DNA from: Methanobacteriota archaeon
GTDB taxonomy: Archaea; Thermoplasmatota; Poseidoniia; Poseidoniales; Thalassarchaeaceae
Assembly (NCBI GenBank): GCA_002725475.1
Contig: PBPH01000050.1
Location: 1-13,374 of the forward strand
Direction of reading: 5' to 3'
DNA length: 13,374 nt
Of the stretch, positions 7,469 to 13,374 are shown piece by piece; the stretch's first letter is position 1, and each line of letters begins with the position of its first letter. Below the pieces are notes generated by a model. The model was not told the origin of the DNA. It saw only the letters and a list, made by a program, of their open reading frames with translations, and made no database searches. A program made the translations under genes and the position numbers.

Positions 7469-8212
7469 CTACAACACCTTGGCCTCATCCCTTAGCAGAC
7501 CTACTACTTCTGGAACACTGTCAGAACCCTCAAATGTTTTCCCTGGAGGCTTTTCTGCAGGAGATGTGTGCCCTTTGAAAGTGACTTGAGATGCTCCAGC
7601 ATCACTACTAACTAAGTTGATTTGTGCTTTCTTAGACATCATAATTCCACGGACATTTGGCCTGCGAAGTTCGGACTCAGTTTTTGTGAAGGTGATTACA
7701 GCTGGATAATTCACCGTTACTTTTTCACTTCCTGACGCCGCTGGACGTAGATAGAACTGCTCAGCAGCGTTGAAATCGCTCACTTCAACCACACAAGCAG
7801 CACCAAGAATTTCTGCCACCCCTGGGCCGGTTGAACCTTGATTGCGATCTGCTGACTGTTTCCCACAGAACACTAAATCTGCACCTGATTCCTTAATTGC
7901 TTCTGCCAAAACTGACTGAACTTGATTTGAATCTAAATCTAACCATTCATCATTCCAAATTCTCACCAATTTCGTTACTCCTAATGCTGCTGCATCTTTC
8001 AAAACCTTGTCGGCCCTCATTGGCCCGAGAGTGATTGCAGTGATTGAACCGCCACCTGCTTCTACCAATTGCAATGCCGCTTCTAGAGCGTATTCATCAT
8101 AGGGACTTGTAACCCAACTGGTTACTGCAGATTCATCCACCCTACCACCAACAACAGCAATCTTAGCATTGGTATCCGGGACTTGCTTCAACAACACGGC
8201 AATTTCTACCAT
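7469..8212 (-). CDS. etfB: Electron transfer flavoprotein beta subunit
   Basis: With the ATG at 8212 the protein has 247 residues and begins MVEIAVLLKQVPDT, the standard EtfB N-terminus. The frame is open to a TTG at 8293, but those 27 extra residues have no family counterpart. Visible are SPYDEYALEAAL (36-47), the AMP-binding region VFCGKQSADRNQGSTGPGVAEILG (114-137) and the recognition-loop region LRRPNVRGIMMSKKAQI (182-198), which in other ETFs docks on acyl-CoA dehydrogenases. EtfB holds the structural AMP and forms the heterodimer with EtfA, encoded 11 bases downstream. It lies 99 bases after gcdH on the same strand. That AT-rich gap probably carries a promoter, so etfBA can be expressed apart from gcdH. 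There is no sign of the bifurcating type of ETF context (no Fix/Bcd partners here). Confidence 0.95.
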   Translation of the reverse strand: MVEIAVLLKQVPDTNAKIAVVGGRVDESAVTSWVTSPYDEYALEAALQLVEAGGGSITAITLGPMRADKVLKDAAALGVTKLVRIWNDEWLDLDSNQVQSVLAEAIKESGADLVFCGKQSADRNQGSTGPGVAEILGAACVVEVSDFNAAEQFYLRPAASGSEKVTVNYPAVITFTKTESELRRPNVRGIMMSKKAQINLVSSDAGASQVTFKGHTSPAEKPPGKTFEGSDSVPEVVGLLRDEAKVL

Positions 8213-8244
8213 GATGTGGCGACTTAGGATGCCTCTATGAACAT

Positions 8245-8254
8245 TTAGATTAAT
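8245..8254 (-). promoter_or_regulatory. Decamer ATTAATCTAA upstream of etfB (possible TATA region)
   Basis: On the minus strand ATTAATCTAA lies about 33 bases before the etfB ATG, which would place a start of transcription roughly ten bases ahead of the gene. The identical decamer occurs upstream of gcdH at 9552-9561. It may be a TATA-type box or a shared operator. The rest of the 99-base gap is AT-rich with no gene. Confidence 0.35.
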
Positions 8255-8311
8255 CAAAAATATGTCAATTCTCTGCAATATTAAATCAATCAACTAAATG
8301 ATGTTGGTTAA

Positions 8312-9484
8312 TCACAACGAACGAGTGAAACTCTGGATACCTGTAATATGGCGCCCTAGAATCAAATTGTGAATATCATGCGTCCCTTCGTAGGTTTTTA
8401 CCGATTCAAGATTCGCCATGTGACGCATAATACAATATTCATCAAGAATTCCATTTGCGCCGTGGATATCTCTTGCCATCCGTGCGATGTCCAACGCAAT
8501 ATCGACATTATTCATTTTTGCAAGTGATATGTGCTCAGGAATCCACGAACCATTGTCCTTCTTTCTAGCCAATTCAAGAGCTAACAATTGACCTTTTGTG
8601 ATTTCCCTGAGCATCCACGATAACTTGTTCTGAACCAACTGATATGAAGCGATTGGCTGATCAAACTGAATTCTACTAAGTGCGTATTCCTTTGCGGAAT
8701 GAAAGCAGGCTTGTGCTGCCCCAAGAGCACCCCATGAAATCCCAAAACGGGCGTTGTTCAAACATGAAAATGGACCCTTTAAGCCCTTGACCCCAGGGAG
8801 AATCCTGTCCTTAGGAATCTTGCAATCCTGAAATACTAGTTCGCTTGTAACACTCGCTTTGAGTGAGTGTTTTCCTTTCATCTCTGGGGCAGAGTATCCC
8901 TCATCGCCCGTTTCTACTATGAATCCTCGAATCACGCCCTCTAATTTAGCCCATACCACAGCCAAATCGGATGTTGTGCCGTTGGTAATCCACATTTTAG
9001 CACCGTTCAAGAGATAGTGATCCCCTTTGTCCTCGGCCCTAGTTACCATATCTCCTGGATTTGAACCATAGTCAGGCTCAGTTAATCCAAAACATCCAAT
9101 TAATTCCCCTGTTGCCATCTTTGGGAGATATTTCTGTTTTTGTTCCTCGCTACCGAAATCCCAAATTGGATACATGGCCAAAGATCCTTGAACACTAGCA
9201 AAAGAGCGAAGGCCTGAATCGCCTCTCTCTAGTTCTCGACAAATCACACCATAAGCAGTGTATGAAAGGCCTGGGCAACCATATCCCTCAAGTGGCGCCC
9301 CTAGTACGCCCATCTCACCTAAAGAAACCCTCCACTCATCAGGAAATACACCTTCACTGCAAGCCTCTTCTATTTTGGGCAGAACTTCTTCCTCAACCCA
9401 ATCTCTAACCATGTCCCGAACCATCAACTCCTCTTCGGTTAGTTGCGAGTCGATGTCGTAGAAATCAAGAGCCTCGTACACCAT
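8312..9484 (-). CDS. gcdH: Glutaryl-CoA dehydrogenase (acyl-CoA dehydrogenase family)
   Basis: The product has 390 residues from the ATG at 9484, which is preceded by GAGGGTGA; a TTG at 9499 would add five. It is colinear with glutaryl-CoA dehydrogenases: ELERGDSGLRS (84-94), CFGLTEPDYGSNP (131-143), WITNGTTSDLAVVWAK (165-180), SCLNNARFGISWGALGA (240-256) and SVKTYEGTHDIHNLILGR (361-378). The catalytic base is Glu366. Glu86 and Arg93 sit where human GCDH has Glu87 and Arg94, the pair that handles the free carboxylate of glutaryl-CoA, and Tyr365 precedes the base as in decarboxylating enzymes. The predicted reaction is glutaryl-CoA to crotonyl-CoA plus CO2, with electrons to ETF, in lysine/tryptophan degradation. 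etfB and etfA follow directly and would supply the acceptor. The bacterial look of the gene in an archaeal setting suggests past transfer; that is inference. Confidence 0.93.
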   Translation of the reverse strand: MVYEALDFYDIDSQLTEEELMVRDMVRDWVEEEVLPKIEEACSEGVFPDEWRVSLGEMGVLGAPLEGYGCPGLSYTAYGVICRELERGDSGLRSFASVQGSLAMYPIWDFGSEEQKQKYLPKMATGELIGCFGLTEPDYGSNPGDMVTRAEDKGDHYLLNGAKMWITNGTTSDLAVVWAKLEGVIRGFIVETGDEGYSAPEMKGKHSLKASVTSELVFQDCKIPKDRILPGVKGLKGPFSCLNNARFGISWGALGAAQACFHSAKEYALSRIQFDQPIASYQLVQNKLSWMLREITKGQLLALELARKKDNGSWIPEHISLAKMNNVDIALDIARMARDIHGANGILDEYCIMRHMANLESVKTYEGTHDIHNLILGRHITGIQSFTRSL

Positions 9485-9489
9485 CAATG

Positions 9490-9497
9490 TCACCCTC
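9490..9497 (-). promoter_or_regulatory. Ribosome binding site GAGGGTGA of gcdH
   Basis: GAGGGTGA on the minus strand ends five bases before the ATG at 9484, a good Shine-Dalgarno match at normal spacing. It argues against the TTG at 9499, which would lie upstream of the site. Confidence 0.55.
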
Positions 9498-9551
9498 AAA
9501 TTGTCGGCGTATGACTTGGCTCATCAACCCTCCGAATGGGTTTTCCTCTAC

Positions 9552-9561
9552 TTAGATTAAT
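9552..9561 (-). promoter_or_regulatory. Decamer ATTAATCTAA upstream of gcdH (possible TATA region)
   Basis: This is identical to the decamer before etfB. It lies about 68 bases before the gcdH ATG and overlaps the stop codon of the beta-propeller gene (9557-9559). If it is a TATA box, the leader would be about 45 bases and would include an AACCC/GGGTT inverted repeat (9526-9542) and the ribosome site. Confidence 0.35.
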
Positions 9562-10762
9562 TCTTACCTCGTTTTGACGATTTGCGCGCCTTGGACCAAT
9601 TAAGGTACATTTTCTGTAATTTCGGGGAACTGATGTATAGCAGACCAAGGAAAACTCCAGGAACTGCAATGATGACTAGCATGGGTGCAAGTGCTGAAAC
9701 AATATTGTCAGATATTGTTGCTTTAGGGGGGTAGTAGTACACTATCCTTCCATAGGAAGTTACAGCAAAACCCGTTTCTTCCGTTTCTGACCAGCTACCT
9801 GCCATTGTTTCGCCTCTCATGGCAACATCTTCAACATCAGAATTATCCAACCATGGATACGCTAAGCCCAAGCCATCATCTCCATCGGTAATATCCCAAT
9901 CTATCCAACCAAATGGTACAGTCTGAAGCAATACATGTCCATCTGACCTAGGATGTACGTCAGTGAATTCGCCGCCAATATTGACATGTTTTACAGCCAC
10001 GTACGAATTTGAAGGTTTATTTGAATTAATTTCAACAACCCCTACAGATTGACCTAGGCCAACAGCATAGCAGCGCTCCCTCTCTGGATGAGGACAATCA
10101 ACTGCCGCCCACCTAGTTCCCTCACTACCAAGAAGCCAGTGTAATTCATGTTGCTGATCTATTACTGCAATGCCATCTGATTCAGTTGTCATGACACAGA
10201 TAGAGTGCATTTGATGGTGGCAACTCAAATCAAGTACATCGGATAATTTACTTCCATTCAAAGGGAAATATTCCGTATTCCCATTGCCATCCTCACGGAA
10301 TCTCATTATCAGGCCGTCATCTCCACCGATGTAAGCCCAATTTCCGGAAGAATCCCAGGAAATGGCGTTTAATTGATGCCCCATTAAATTAGCAGTTGAA
10401 CCAGGAACGTGAGTAATTGAGTGATCATCTCTAGTATACCTCACCATTGTGCCACCATCACCAACAATCAATGCCGTCAAACCTTGAGGGTGCCAATCAA
10501 CATGATTCAATGTATCACCCTCATTTGAATTCAATTCAACTTCATTGGAGGGGTCCTTAGCAGAAATATAGTGTGCAAAACCAACAGCACCTACAAGAAC
10601 AACATCTTCACCATTCGGAGAAACAGCAATTGCTTCAATACCCAAATCTGACTGACCAATCAATGAGATAGTGGTAACTTCAACTACTGATTCATTATCT
10701 TGTGCAATTGAAGTTGGCACCAATAAAATTGCTAGTACTAGCAAGACCAACCTGTGCCGCAT
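9557..10762 (-). CDS. Exported seven-bladed beta-propeller with C-terminal membrane anchor
   Basis: The product has 401 residues from the ATG at 10762. Residues 1-20 form a Sec signal peptide (MRHR, then LVLLVLAILLVPTSIA), with likely cleavage before QDN. Seven WD40/YVTN-like units begin near residues 43, 87, 133, 177, 219, 266 and 311, about 45 residues apart, with phrases such as AVSPNGEDVVLVG, WHPQGLTALIVGDGG and SWDSSGNWAYIGGDDG. Units 4 and 5 each carry a Cys pair with seven residues between (181/189 and 223/231), suiting disulfides outside the cell. A membrane segment (354-377) and a very basic tail (KARKSSKRGKN) end the protein, so the propeller faces out. The open frame runs back to 10936, but that extension overlaps the divergent gene and is rejected. 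No catalytic motif is seen; binding or envelope scaffolding is the most that can be inferred. Confidence 0.8.
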   Translation of the reverse strand: MRHRLVLLVLAILLVPTSIAQDNESVVEVTTISLIGQSDLGIEAIAVSPNGEDVVLVGAVGFAHYISAKDPSNEVELNSNEGDTLNHVDWHPQGLTALIVGDGGTMVRYTRDDHSITHVPGSTANLMGHQLNAISWDSSGNWAYIGGDDGLIMRFREDGNGNTEYFPLNGSKLSDVLDLSCHHQMHSICVMTTESDGIAVIDQQHELHWLLGSEGTRWAAVDCPHPERERCYAVGLGQSVGVVEINSNKPSNSYVAVKHVNIGGEFTDVHPRSDGHVLLQTVPFGWIDWDITDGDDGLGLAYPWLDNSDVEDVAMRGETMAGSWSETEETGFAVTSYGRIVYYYPPKATISDNIVSALAPMLVIIAVPGVFLGLLYISSPKLQKMYLNWSKARKSSKRGKN

Positions 10763-10784
10763 AAATGGGGCCACCGGCTTCGCT

Positions 10785-10792
10785 GATTTATC
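10785..10792. promoter_or_regulatory. TATA-like box midway between two divergent genes
   Basis: The minus strand reads GATAAATC preceded by the purine-rich GTGAAG, a fair BRE-TATA pair. The core ATAAAT is centred about 26 bases from the propeller ATG (10762), ideal for a leaderless transcript. Read the other way it is GATTTATC, centred about 29 bases from the ATG at 10818. The whole gap is 55 bases. The minus-strand assignment is the stronger one. Confidence 0.45.
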
Positions 10793-10817
10793 CTTCACGG
10801 CTGTAATGTAGGGTGTA

Positions 10818-11384
10818 ATGAGGAATAAGATTGAACTGATGAAGCCTCTCCCGGCACCCATGGAGACCTTTGAGGTTAAGCGCGGATTAGTTAAACAAGT
10901 GGCAGCAGATGGTGGATTGAATGCACTAGCATCCAACTATTTTGATAATGTAGAATCATCAGAAGATGACTCTTTTGAGGGTTCTTTTGGCATTTTGTCT
11001 AAAGTAAGTGGCCAATACAATGAGAAAGGCAAGTTGGTTGTAGATGTTGAACAGTTGAAAGGTCCAGAACTTTCAGATTTTCTTGATGCTGAAGGTGGCC
11101 GTGAAAAAGCAATGGAATCACGCCAGCGTTGGTCAGGATTCCTTGATCAAGCCACAGGATATACTGCAAAACAACGTGGTGATAAGGCTAAAGAAAGCGC
11201 AAAGAAAGCATCGAAGGCAAAATCGGCAATTTCCCAGGCTAAGCATTTCATGGAAATGGCCGAAGTGGATGAAGAACTCGCAAACAAAGCTGCAGAGCTA
11301 ATTACAGAAATCGAAGAAGCGCTTCAAAATGGTGATAATTCCAGAGCTGCTAGTCGCGGTGAAAAACTAGGAAAATTATTCTAA
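10818..11384 (+). CDS. DUF5611-like protein with helical C-terminal half
   Basis: The product has 188 residues from the ATG at 10818. In-frame ATGs at 10839 and 10860 are alternatives, and the part that looks conserved starts at the last one with METFEVKRGL. The N-terminal domain (15-100) alternates strand-like stretches (GSFGILSKVSGQYNEKGKLVVDVE). It is followed by RQRWSGFLDQATGYTAKQRGDKAK (102-125), which to my memory is the hallmark of the archaeal DUF5611 family. Residues 118-188 are Ala/Lys/Glu-rich and predicted helical. There is no signal peptide or membrane segment, so it is cytosolic. The function of the family is unknown. The stop is 12 bases before tyrS, so the two are probably co-transcribed, hinting at a housekeeping role. 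It is divergent from the beta-propeller gene. The family assignment is from memory of the motif and only moderately sure; the gene itself is clear. Confidence 0.75.
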   Translation: MRNKIELMKPLPAPMETFEVKRGLVKQVAADGGLNALASNYFDNVESSEDDSFEGSFGILSKVSGQYNEKGKLVVDVEQLKGPELSDFLDAEGGREKAMESRQRWSGFLDQATGYTAKQRGDKAKESAKKASKAKSAISQAKHFMEMAEVDEELANKAAELITEIEEALQNGDNSRAASRGEKLGKLF

Positions 11385-11385
11385 T

Positions 11386-11390
11386 GGTGA
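11386..11390 (+). promoter_or_regulatory. Ribosome binding site GGTGA of tyrS
   Basis: GGTGA begins one base after the stop of the upstream gene and ends six bases before the tyrS ATG at 11397. It supports that start and translation as the second gene of a two-gene message. Confidence 0.55.
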
Positions 11391-11396
11391 AATTCT

Positions 11397-12506
11397 ATGG
11401 ATGGTGCTCTAGACTCGCTTTCTCCTGAAGATAGAGAAAGGGTCACGGCAATGCTTTCTGGTGCCGATGAGGTTGTTGGGGTAGAACATTTAGTTGAATG
11501 TGTGTCAAATTCATCGTCTCATGCAGGAGACGGAATTATTCGAGCCTATGTTGGGTTCGAGCCATCGGGAAAAGCGCATATCGGTTGGAAGATAATTTCT
11601 CAAACTCTGAGGAAACTATTGGATGCTGATGTGAATGTTCTAATCTTTCTCGCGGATTGGCATGCATGGGTAAACGATAAGTTTGGGGGGGATATGGAAA
11701 AAATTCGGCTAACGGGGACCTACATGGAAGAAGTTTTTCGCGTACTACTTGGGCATCCAGAAGAGGGTGATGGAGCGGGGCAAATTCGGTTTAGATACGC
11801 TAGCGAATTAATGGATTCCGGAGAGTATTGGGCAAGAGTCTTGAGATGTTCAAAAAACATGAGTTTAGATCGTGTAAGAAGAACATTTAGCATCATGGGC
11901 AGGTCTGAGGACTCTTCTGATGGCGATCTTTCAAAATTCTTCTACCCTGCTATGCAAGCAGCAGATATATTCGAAATGAAAATCGATATTGCCCTAGGGG
12001 GAATGGATCAGAGAAAGGCGCACATGTACATGAGAAGAGTTGCGGATCGGTACAATTGGGTAAAAGCTACTTGTGTTCACACTCCTATTTTGTCGGGGTT
12101 AAAATCCTCAGGCGCTAGAATGGAATCTTTTGATCATAAAATGAGTAAGACTGACCCCGGTGGAGCAATTATTCTACATGATGGGGCAGATAAAATGAGA
12201 AAGAAAATGCGAAAAGCATATCTTGACCCCCAAGATGAAAACTCACCCGTGTATGAGTTGATTGAGCACATCATTTTCCCAGAACTAGGTAGTTTGACTA
12301 TTACTCCAAAACCTGAGTACGGTGAGCCAACCACTTGGAATGACCTTGAATCACTAAAAACTGCATTATCTAGTGGGGAAATTCACCCCTTAGATCTAAA
12401 ATTTGGAGTTGCAGATGCACTCGCAGATTCGCTTTCACCACTAACTGCTCACTTTGAAATAAATTCTGAATTGCTTGAACAAGTCAATGCAATTACCAGT
12501 TCTTAG
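11397..12506 (+). CDS. tyrS: Tyrosyl-tRNA synthetase, archaeal/eukaryal type
   Basis: This class I synthetase charges tRNA-Tyr in the cytosol. The 369 residues are longer than the roughly 306 of the Methanocaldococcus enzyme; about 45 extra residues sit at the N-terminus and further ones in short insertions (for example 119-128). Motifs: RAYVGFEPSGKAHIGW (49-64), with Tyr51 at the tyrosine pocket and HIGW as the HIGH element; FLADWHAWVND (84-94); YPAMQAADIF (183-192), with Tyr183, Gln187 and Asp190 matching the archaeal tyrosine-recognition residues; GGMDQRKAHM (201-210); and KMSKTD (248-253) as the KMSKS loop. The C-terminal part (IHPLDLKFGVADALADSLSPL) matches the short anticodon domain of archaeal enzymes. 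Tryptophanyl-tRNA synthetase is excluded by the pocket residues. It follows the DUF5611-like gene by 12 bases. The fourth HIGH residue, Trp, is unusual for the family. Confidence 0.95.
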   Translation: MDGALDSLSPEDRERVTAMLSGADEVVGVEHLVECVSNSSSHAGDGIIRAYVGFEPSGKAHIGWKIISQTLRKLLDADVNVLIFLADWHAWVNDKFGGDMEKIRLTGTYMEEVFRVLLGHPEEGDGAGQIRFRYASELMDSGEYWARVLRCSKNMSLDRVRRTFSIMGRSEDSSDGDLSKFFYPAMQAADIFEMKIDIALGGMDQRKAHMYMRRVADRYNWVKATCVHTPILSGLKSSGARMESFDHKMSKTDPGGAIILHDGADKMRKKMRKAYLDPQDENSPVYELIEHIIFPELGSLTITPKPEYGEPTTWNDLESLKTALSSGEIHPLDLKFGVADALADSLSPLTAHFEINSELLEQVNAITSS

Positions 12507-12509
12507 TTA

Positions 12510-12538
12510 AATTGCATAATTAGGACTATTTTGCAATT
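12510..12538. repeat. Inverted repeat just after tyrS, in the 140-base gap before mvaS
   Basis: AATTGCA (12510-12516) and TGCAATT (12532-12538) form a seven-base inverted repeat with a 15-base spacer, starting four bases after the tyrS stop. The spacer ends in ATTT, and further AT-rich sequence follows, including the small palindrome TGAAA-T-TTTCA (12550-12560) and TTATTATG (12563-12570), a possible TATA box for mvaS. The repeat could help end the tyrS message. No gene is seen in the gap. Confidence 0.35.
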
Positions 12539-12623
12539 ATTGATATTTATGAAATTTTCAACTTATTATGTAATTCAACAGTTTTTCGTATCTTGGTGGG
12601 GCATAGTTCTAAAGTACTCGTCC

Positions 12624-12642
12624 AGCCCAAGCGGATTGGGTT
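12624..12642 (+). promoter_or_regulatory. Hairpin just before the mvaS start codon
   Basis: AGCCCAA (12624-12630) pairs with TTGGGTT (12636-12642), seven pairs including one G-U, around the five-base loop GCGGA. The stem ends four bases before the ATG at 12647, where a ribosome would bind. In a leadered message it could lower translation; whether it is used is unknown. Confidence 0.4.
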
Positions 12643-12646
12643 AGGC

Positions 12647-13374
12647 ATGATTGACGTTGGAATCGACGATATTGCGATTCATTTTCCCAAGATTTACTTC
12701 GATATGAAGGATTTTGCTGAAATGCGAGGTGCGGATTACGGTAAATTGAATCGAGGGCTTGGGCTTTCAGCTATGTCCGTGCCAGACAACCATGAAGATA
12801 CTGCAACAATGGGGGCTAATGCTGTAACCAGACTAATAGATCGAAATGGACTAGATCCGCGAAACATTGGAAGAATGTATCTTGGTACAGAGTCCGCCTT
12901 AGATGGGGCTAAACCAACTGCAACATATATTCTAGATATGTTGACTCAGAGATACTCACACCAATACGGGGAAGATTGTTTCAGGAACTGCGATGTGGTT
13001 GATATGACATTCGCTTGTATCGGAGCAGTTGACGCACTGCACAACACCCTAGACTGGGTTGCTAGAGGGGGGGACAAAGATGGGAGAATTGGAATTGTAG
13101 TCTTCTCTGATAACGCTAAGTACGATTTGGAATCAAGTGGCGAATATACCCAAGGAGCGGGAGGGGGAGCAATTCTAGTAAGACATAATCCTCGTCTAAT
13201 TTCAATACCAGATACTTGGGGAATTTCTACCACCCCGGTGCATGACTTCTTCAAGCCGCGAAGAGAAGTATCTCTCACTTCAGTAATTACACACGTTTTA
13301 CAACTTGCTAAGGAAACTGGACAGAATCTCAAAGAAGGTCTAGCAGAGAGAATGGTGAAACATCTTCCAGAATC
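12647..13374 (+). CDS. mvaS: Hydroxymethylglutaryl-CoA synthase, C-terminus cut off by window edge
   Basis: The first 242 residues are present, about 60 percent of a usual HMG-CoA synthase. The enzyme condenses acetyl-CoA with acetoacetyl-CoA to HMG-CoA, the entry to the mevalonate pathway that feeds archaeal isoprenoid lipids. MIDVGIDDIAIHFPKIYFDM is the typical start. YLGTESALDGAK (78-89) holds the general acid/base Glu82, DMTFACIGAVDAL (119-131) the nucleophile Cys124, and SGEYTQGAGGGAILV (164-178) the glycine-rich segment; VHDFFKPRRE (198-207) fits the family. The catalytic histidine lies past the edge. This sequence style is that of the bacterial MvaS/eukaryal group also present in haloarchaea, rather than the separate archaeal type encoded with an acetoacetyl-CoA thiolase and a DUF35 protein. 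It has its own 140-base upstream region after tyrS. The identification is firm; origin by transfer is inference. Confidence 0.92.
   Translation, partial: MIDVGIDDIAIHFPKIYFDMKDFAEMRGADYGKLNRGLGLSAMSVPDNHEDTATMGANAVTRLIDRNGLDPRNIGRMYLGTESALDGAKPTATYILDMLTQRYSHQYGEDCFRNCDVVDMTFACIGAVDALHNTLDWVARGGDKDGRIGIVVFSDNAKYDLESSGEYTQGAGGGAILVRHNPRLISIPDTWGISTTPVHDFFKPRREVSLTSVITHVLQLAKETGQNLKEGLAERMVKHLPE

Noticed and set aside
6495..7589. Several plus-strand frames opposite etfA and etfB
   Set aside because: They are shadows of secure EtfA/EtfB coding sequence, with low-complexity Pro/Ser-rich translations.
8213..8293. Longer etfB reading from a TTG at 8293
   Set aside because: The 27 added residues are absent from the family, and MVEIAVLLKQ is the normal EtfB start.
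9526..9542. AACCC/GGGTT stem followed by TTTT as a plus-strand terminator
   Set aside because: No plus-strand gene reads into it; on the minus strand it lies in the gcdH leader and lacks a T-run, so a terminator call is not supported.
10763..10936. N-terminal extension of the propeller protein by 58 residues
   Set aside because: It would overlap the divergent plus-strand gene and bury a clear signal peptide in the interior; the ATG at 10762 also fits the TATA-like box.
12946..13332. Minus-strand open frame of 128 residues
   Set aside because: It is opposite the HMG-CoA synthase coding region, whose catalytic motifs are clear, and shows no recognisable feature.

Overview
The window looks like a piece of a planktonic marine archaeon, most likely Marine Group II (Candidatus Poseidoniales, class Thermoplasmata). 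This is inferred from gene content, not from a search. The tyrosyl-tRNA synthetase is archaeal in type and there is an archaea-typical DUF2226/DUF835 protein. Alongside these sit bacterial-looking catabolic genes (glutaryl-CoA dehydrogenase, electron transfer flavoprotein, a Kbl-type aminotransferase) and a bacterial/eukaryal-type HMG-CoA synthase. Spacing is tight, GC looks moderate to low by eye, and several genes seem to have short leaders or none. I found no rRNA, tRNA, CRISPR array, insertion sequence or phage gene, and no gene-free stretch over 300 bases.

Layout. (1) Bases 1-3763, minus strand: a DUF2226-DUF835 protein followed after 45-odd bases by a DnaA/Hda-like AAA+ ATPase that runs off the left edge. 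This pair is the least explained part of the window. (2) Bases 3943-5286, plus strand, divergent from that pair: two unrecognised membrane proteins with 2 and 4 predicted membrane segments. They end tail to tail with the next block, with no bases between the two stop codons and a perfect 17-base palindrome over the junction. (3) Bases 9484 down to 5287, minus strand: glutaryl-CoA dehydrogenase, EtfB, EtfA and a glycine C-acetyltransferase-like enzyme. This is a coherent amino-acid catabolism module: the dehydrogenase oxidises glutaryl-CoA (from lysine/tryptophan), ETF takes its electrons, and the last enzyme handles 2-amino-3-ketobutyrate from threonine. (4) Bases 10762 down to 9557, minus strand: a membrane-anchored, exported seven-bladed beta-propeller of unknown role. 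(5) Bases 10818-12506, plus strand: a DUF5611-like helical protein and TyrRS, 12 bases apart. (6) From 12647 to the right edge, plus strand: the start of HMG-CoA synthase of the mevalonate (archaeal lipid) pathway.

The best candidate for something undescribed is block 1. A DnaA-fold ATPase lies in an archaeon-like genome, keeps Walker A, Walker B, sensor 1 and sensor 2, but appears to lack the arginine finger, and is paired with a DUF835 protein that looks like a P-loop ATPase fold without a Walker A. The regulatory DNA also holds patterns worth checking: one TATA-like box almost midway between two divergent genes, a decamer shared upstream of gcdH and etfB, and small hairpins directly before two start codons.
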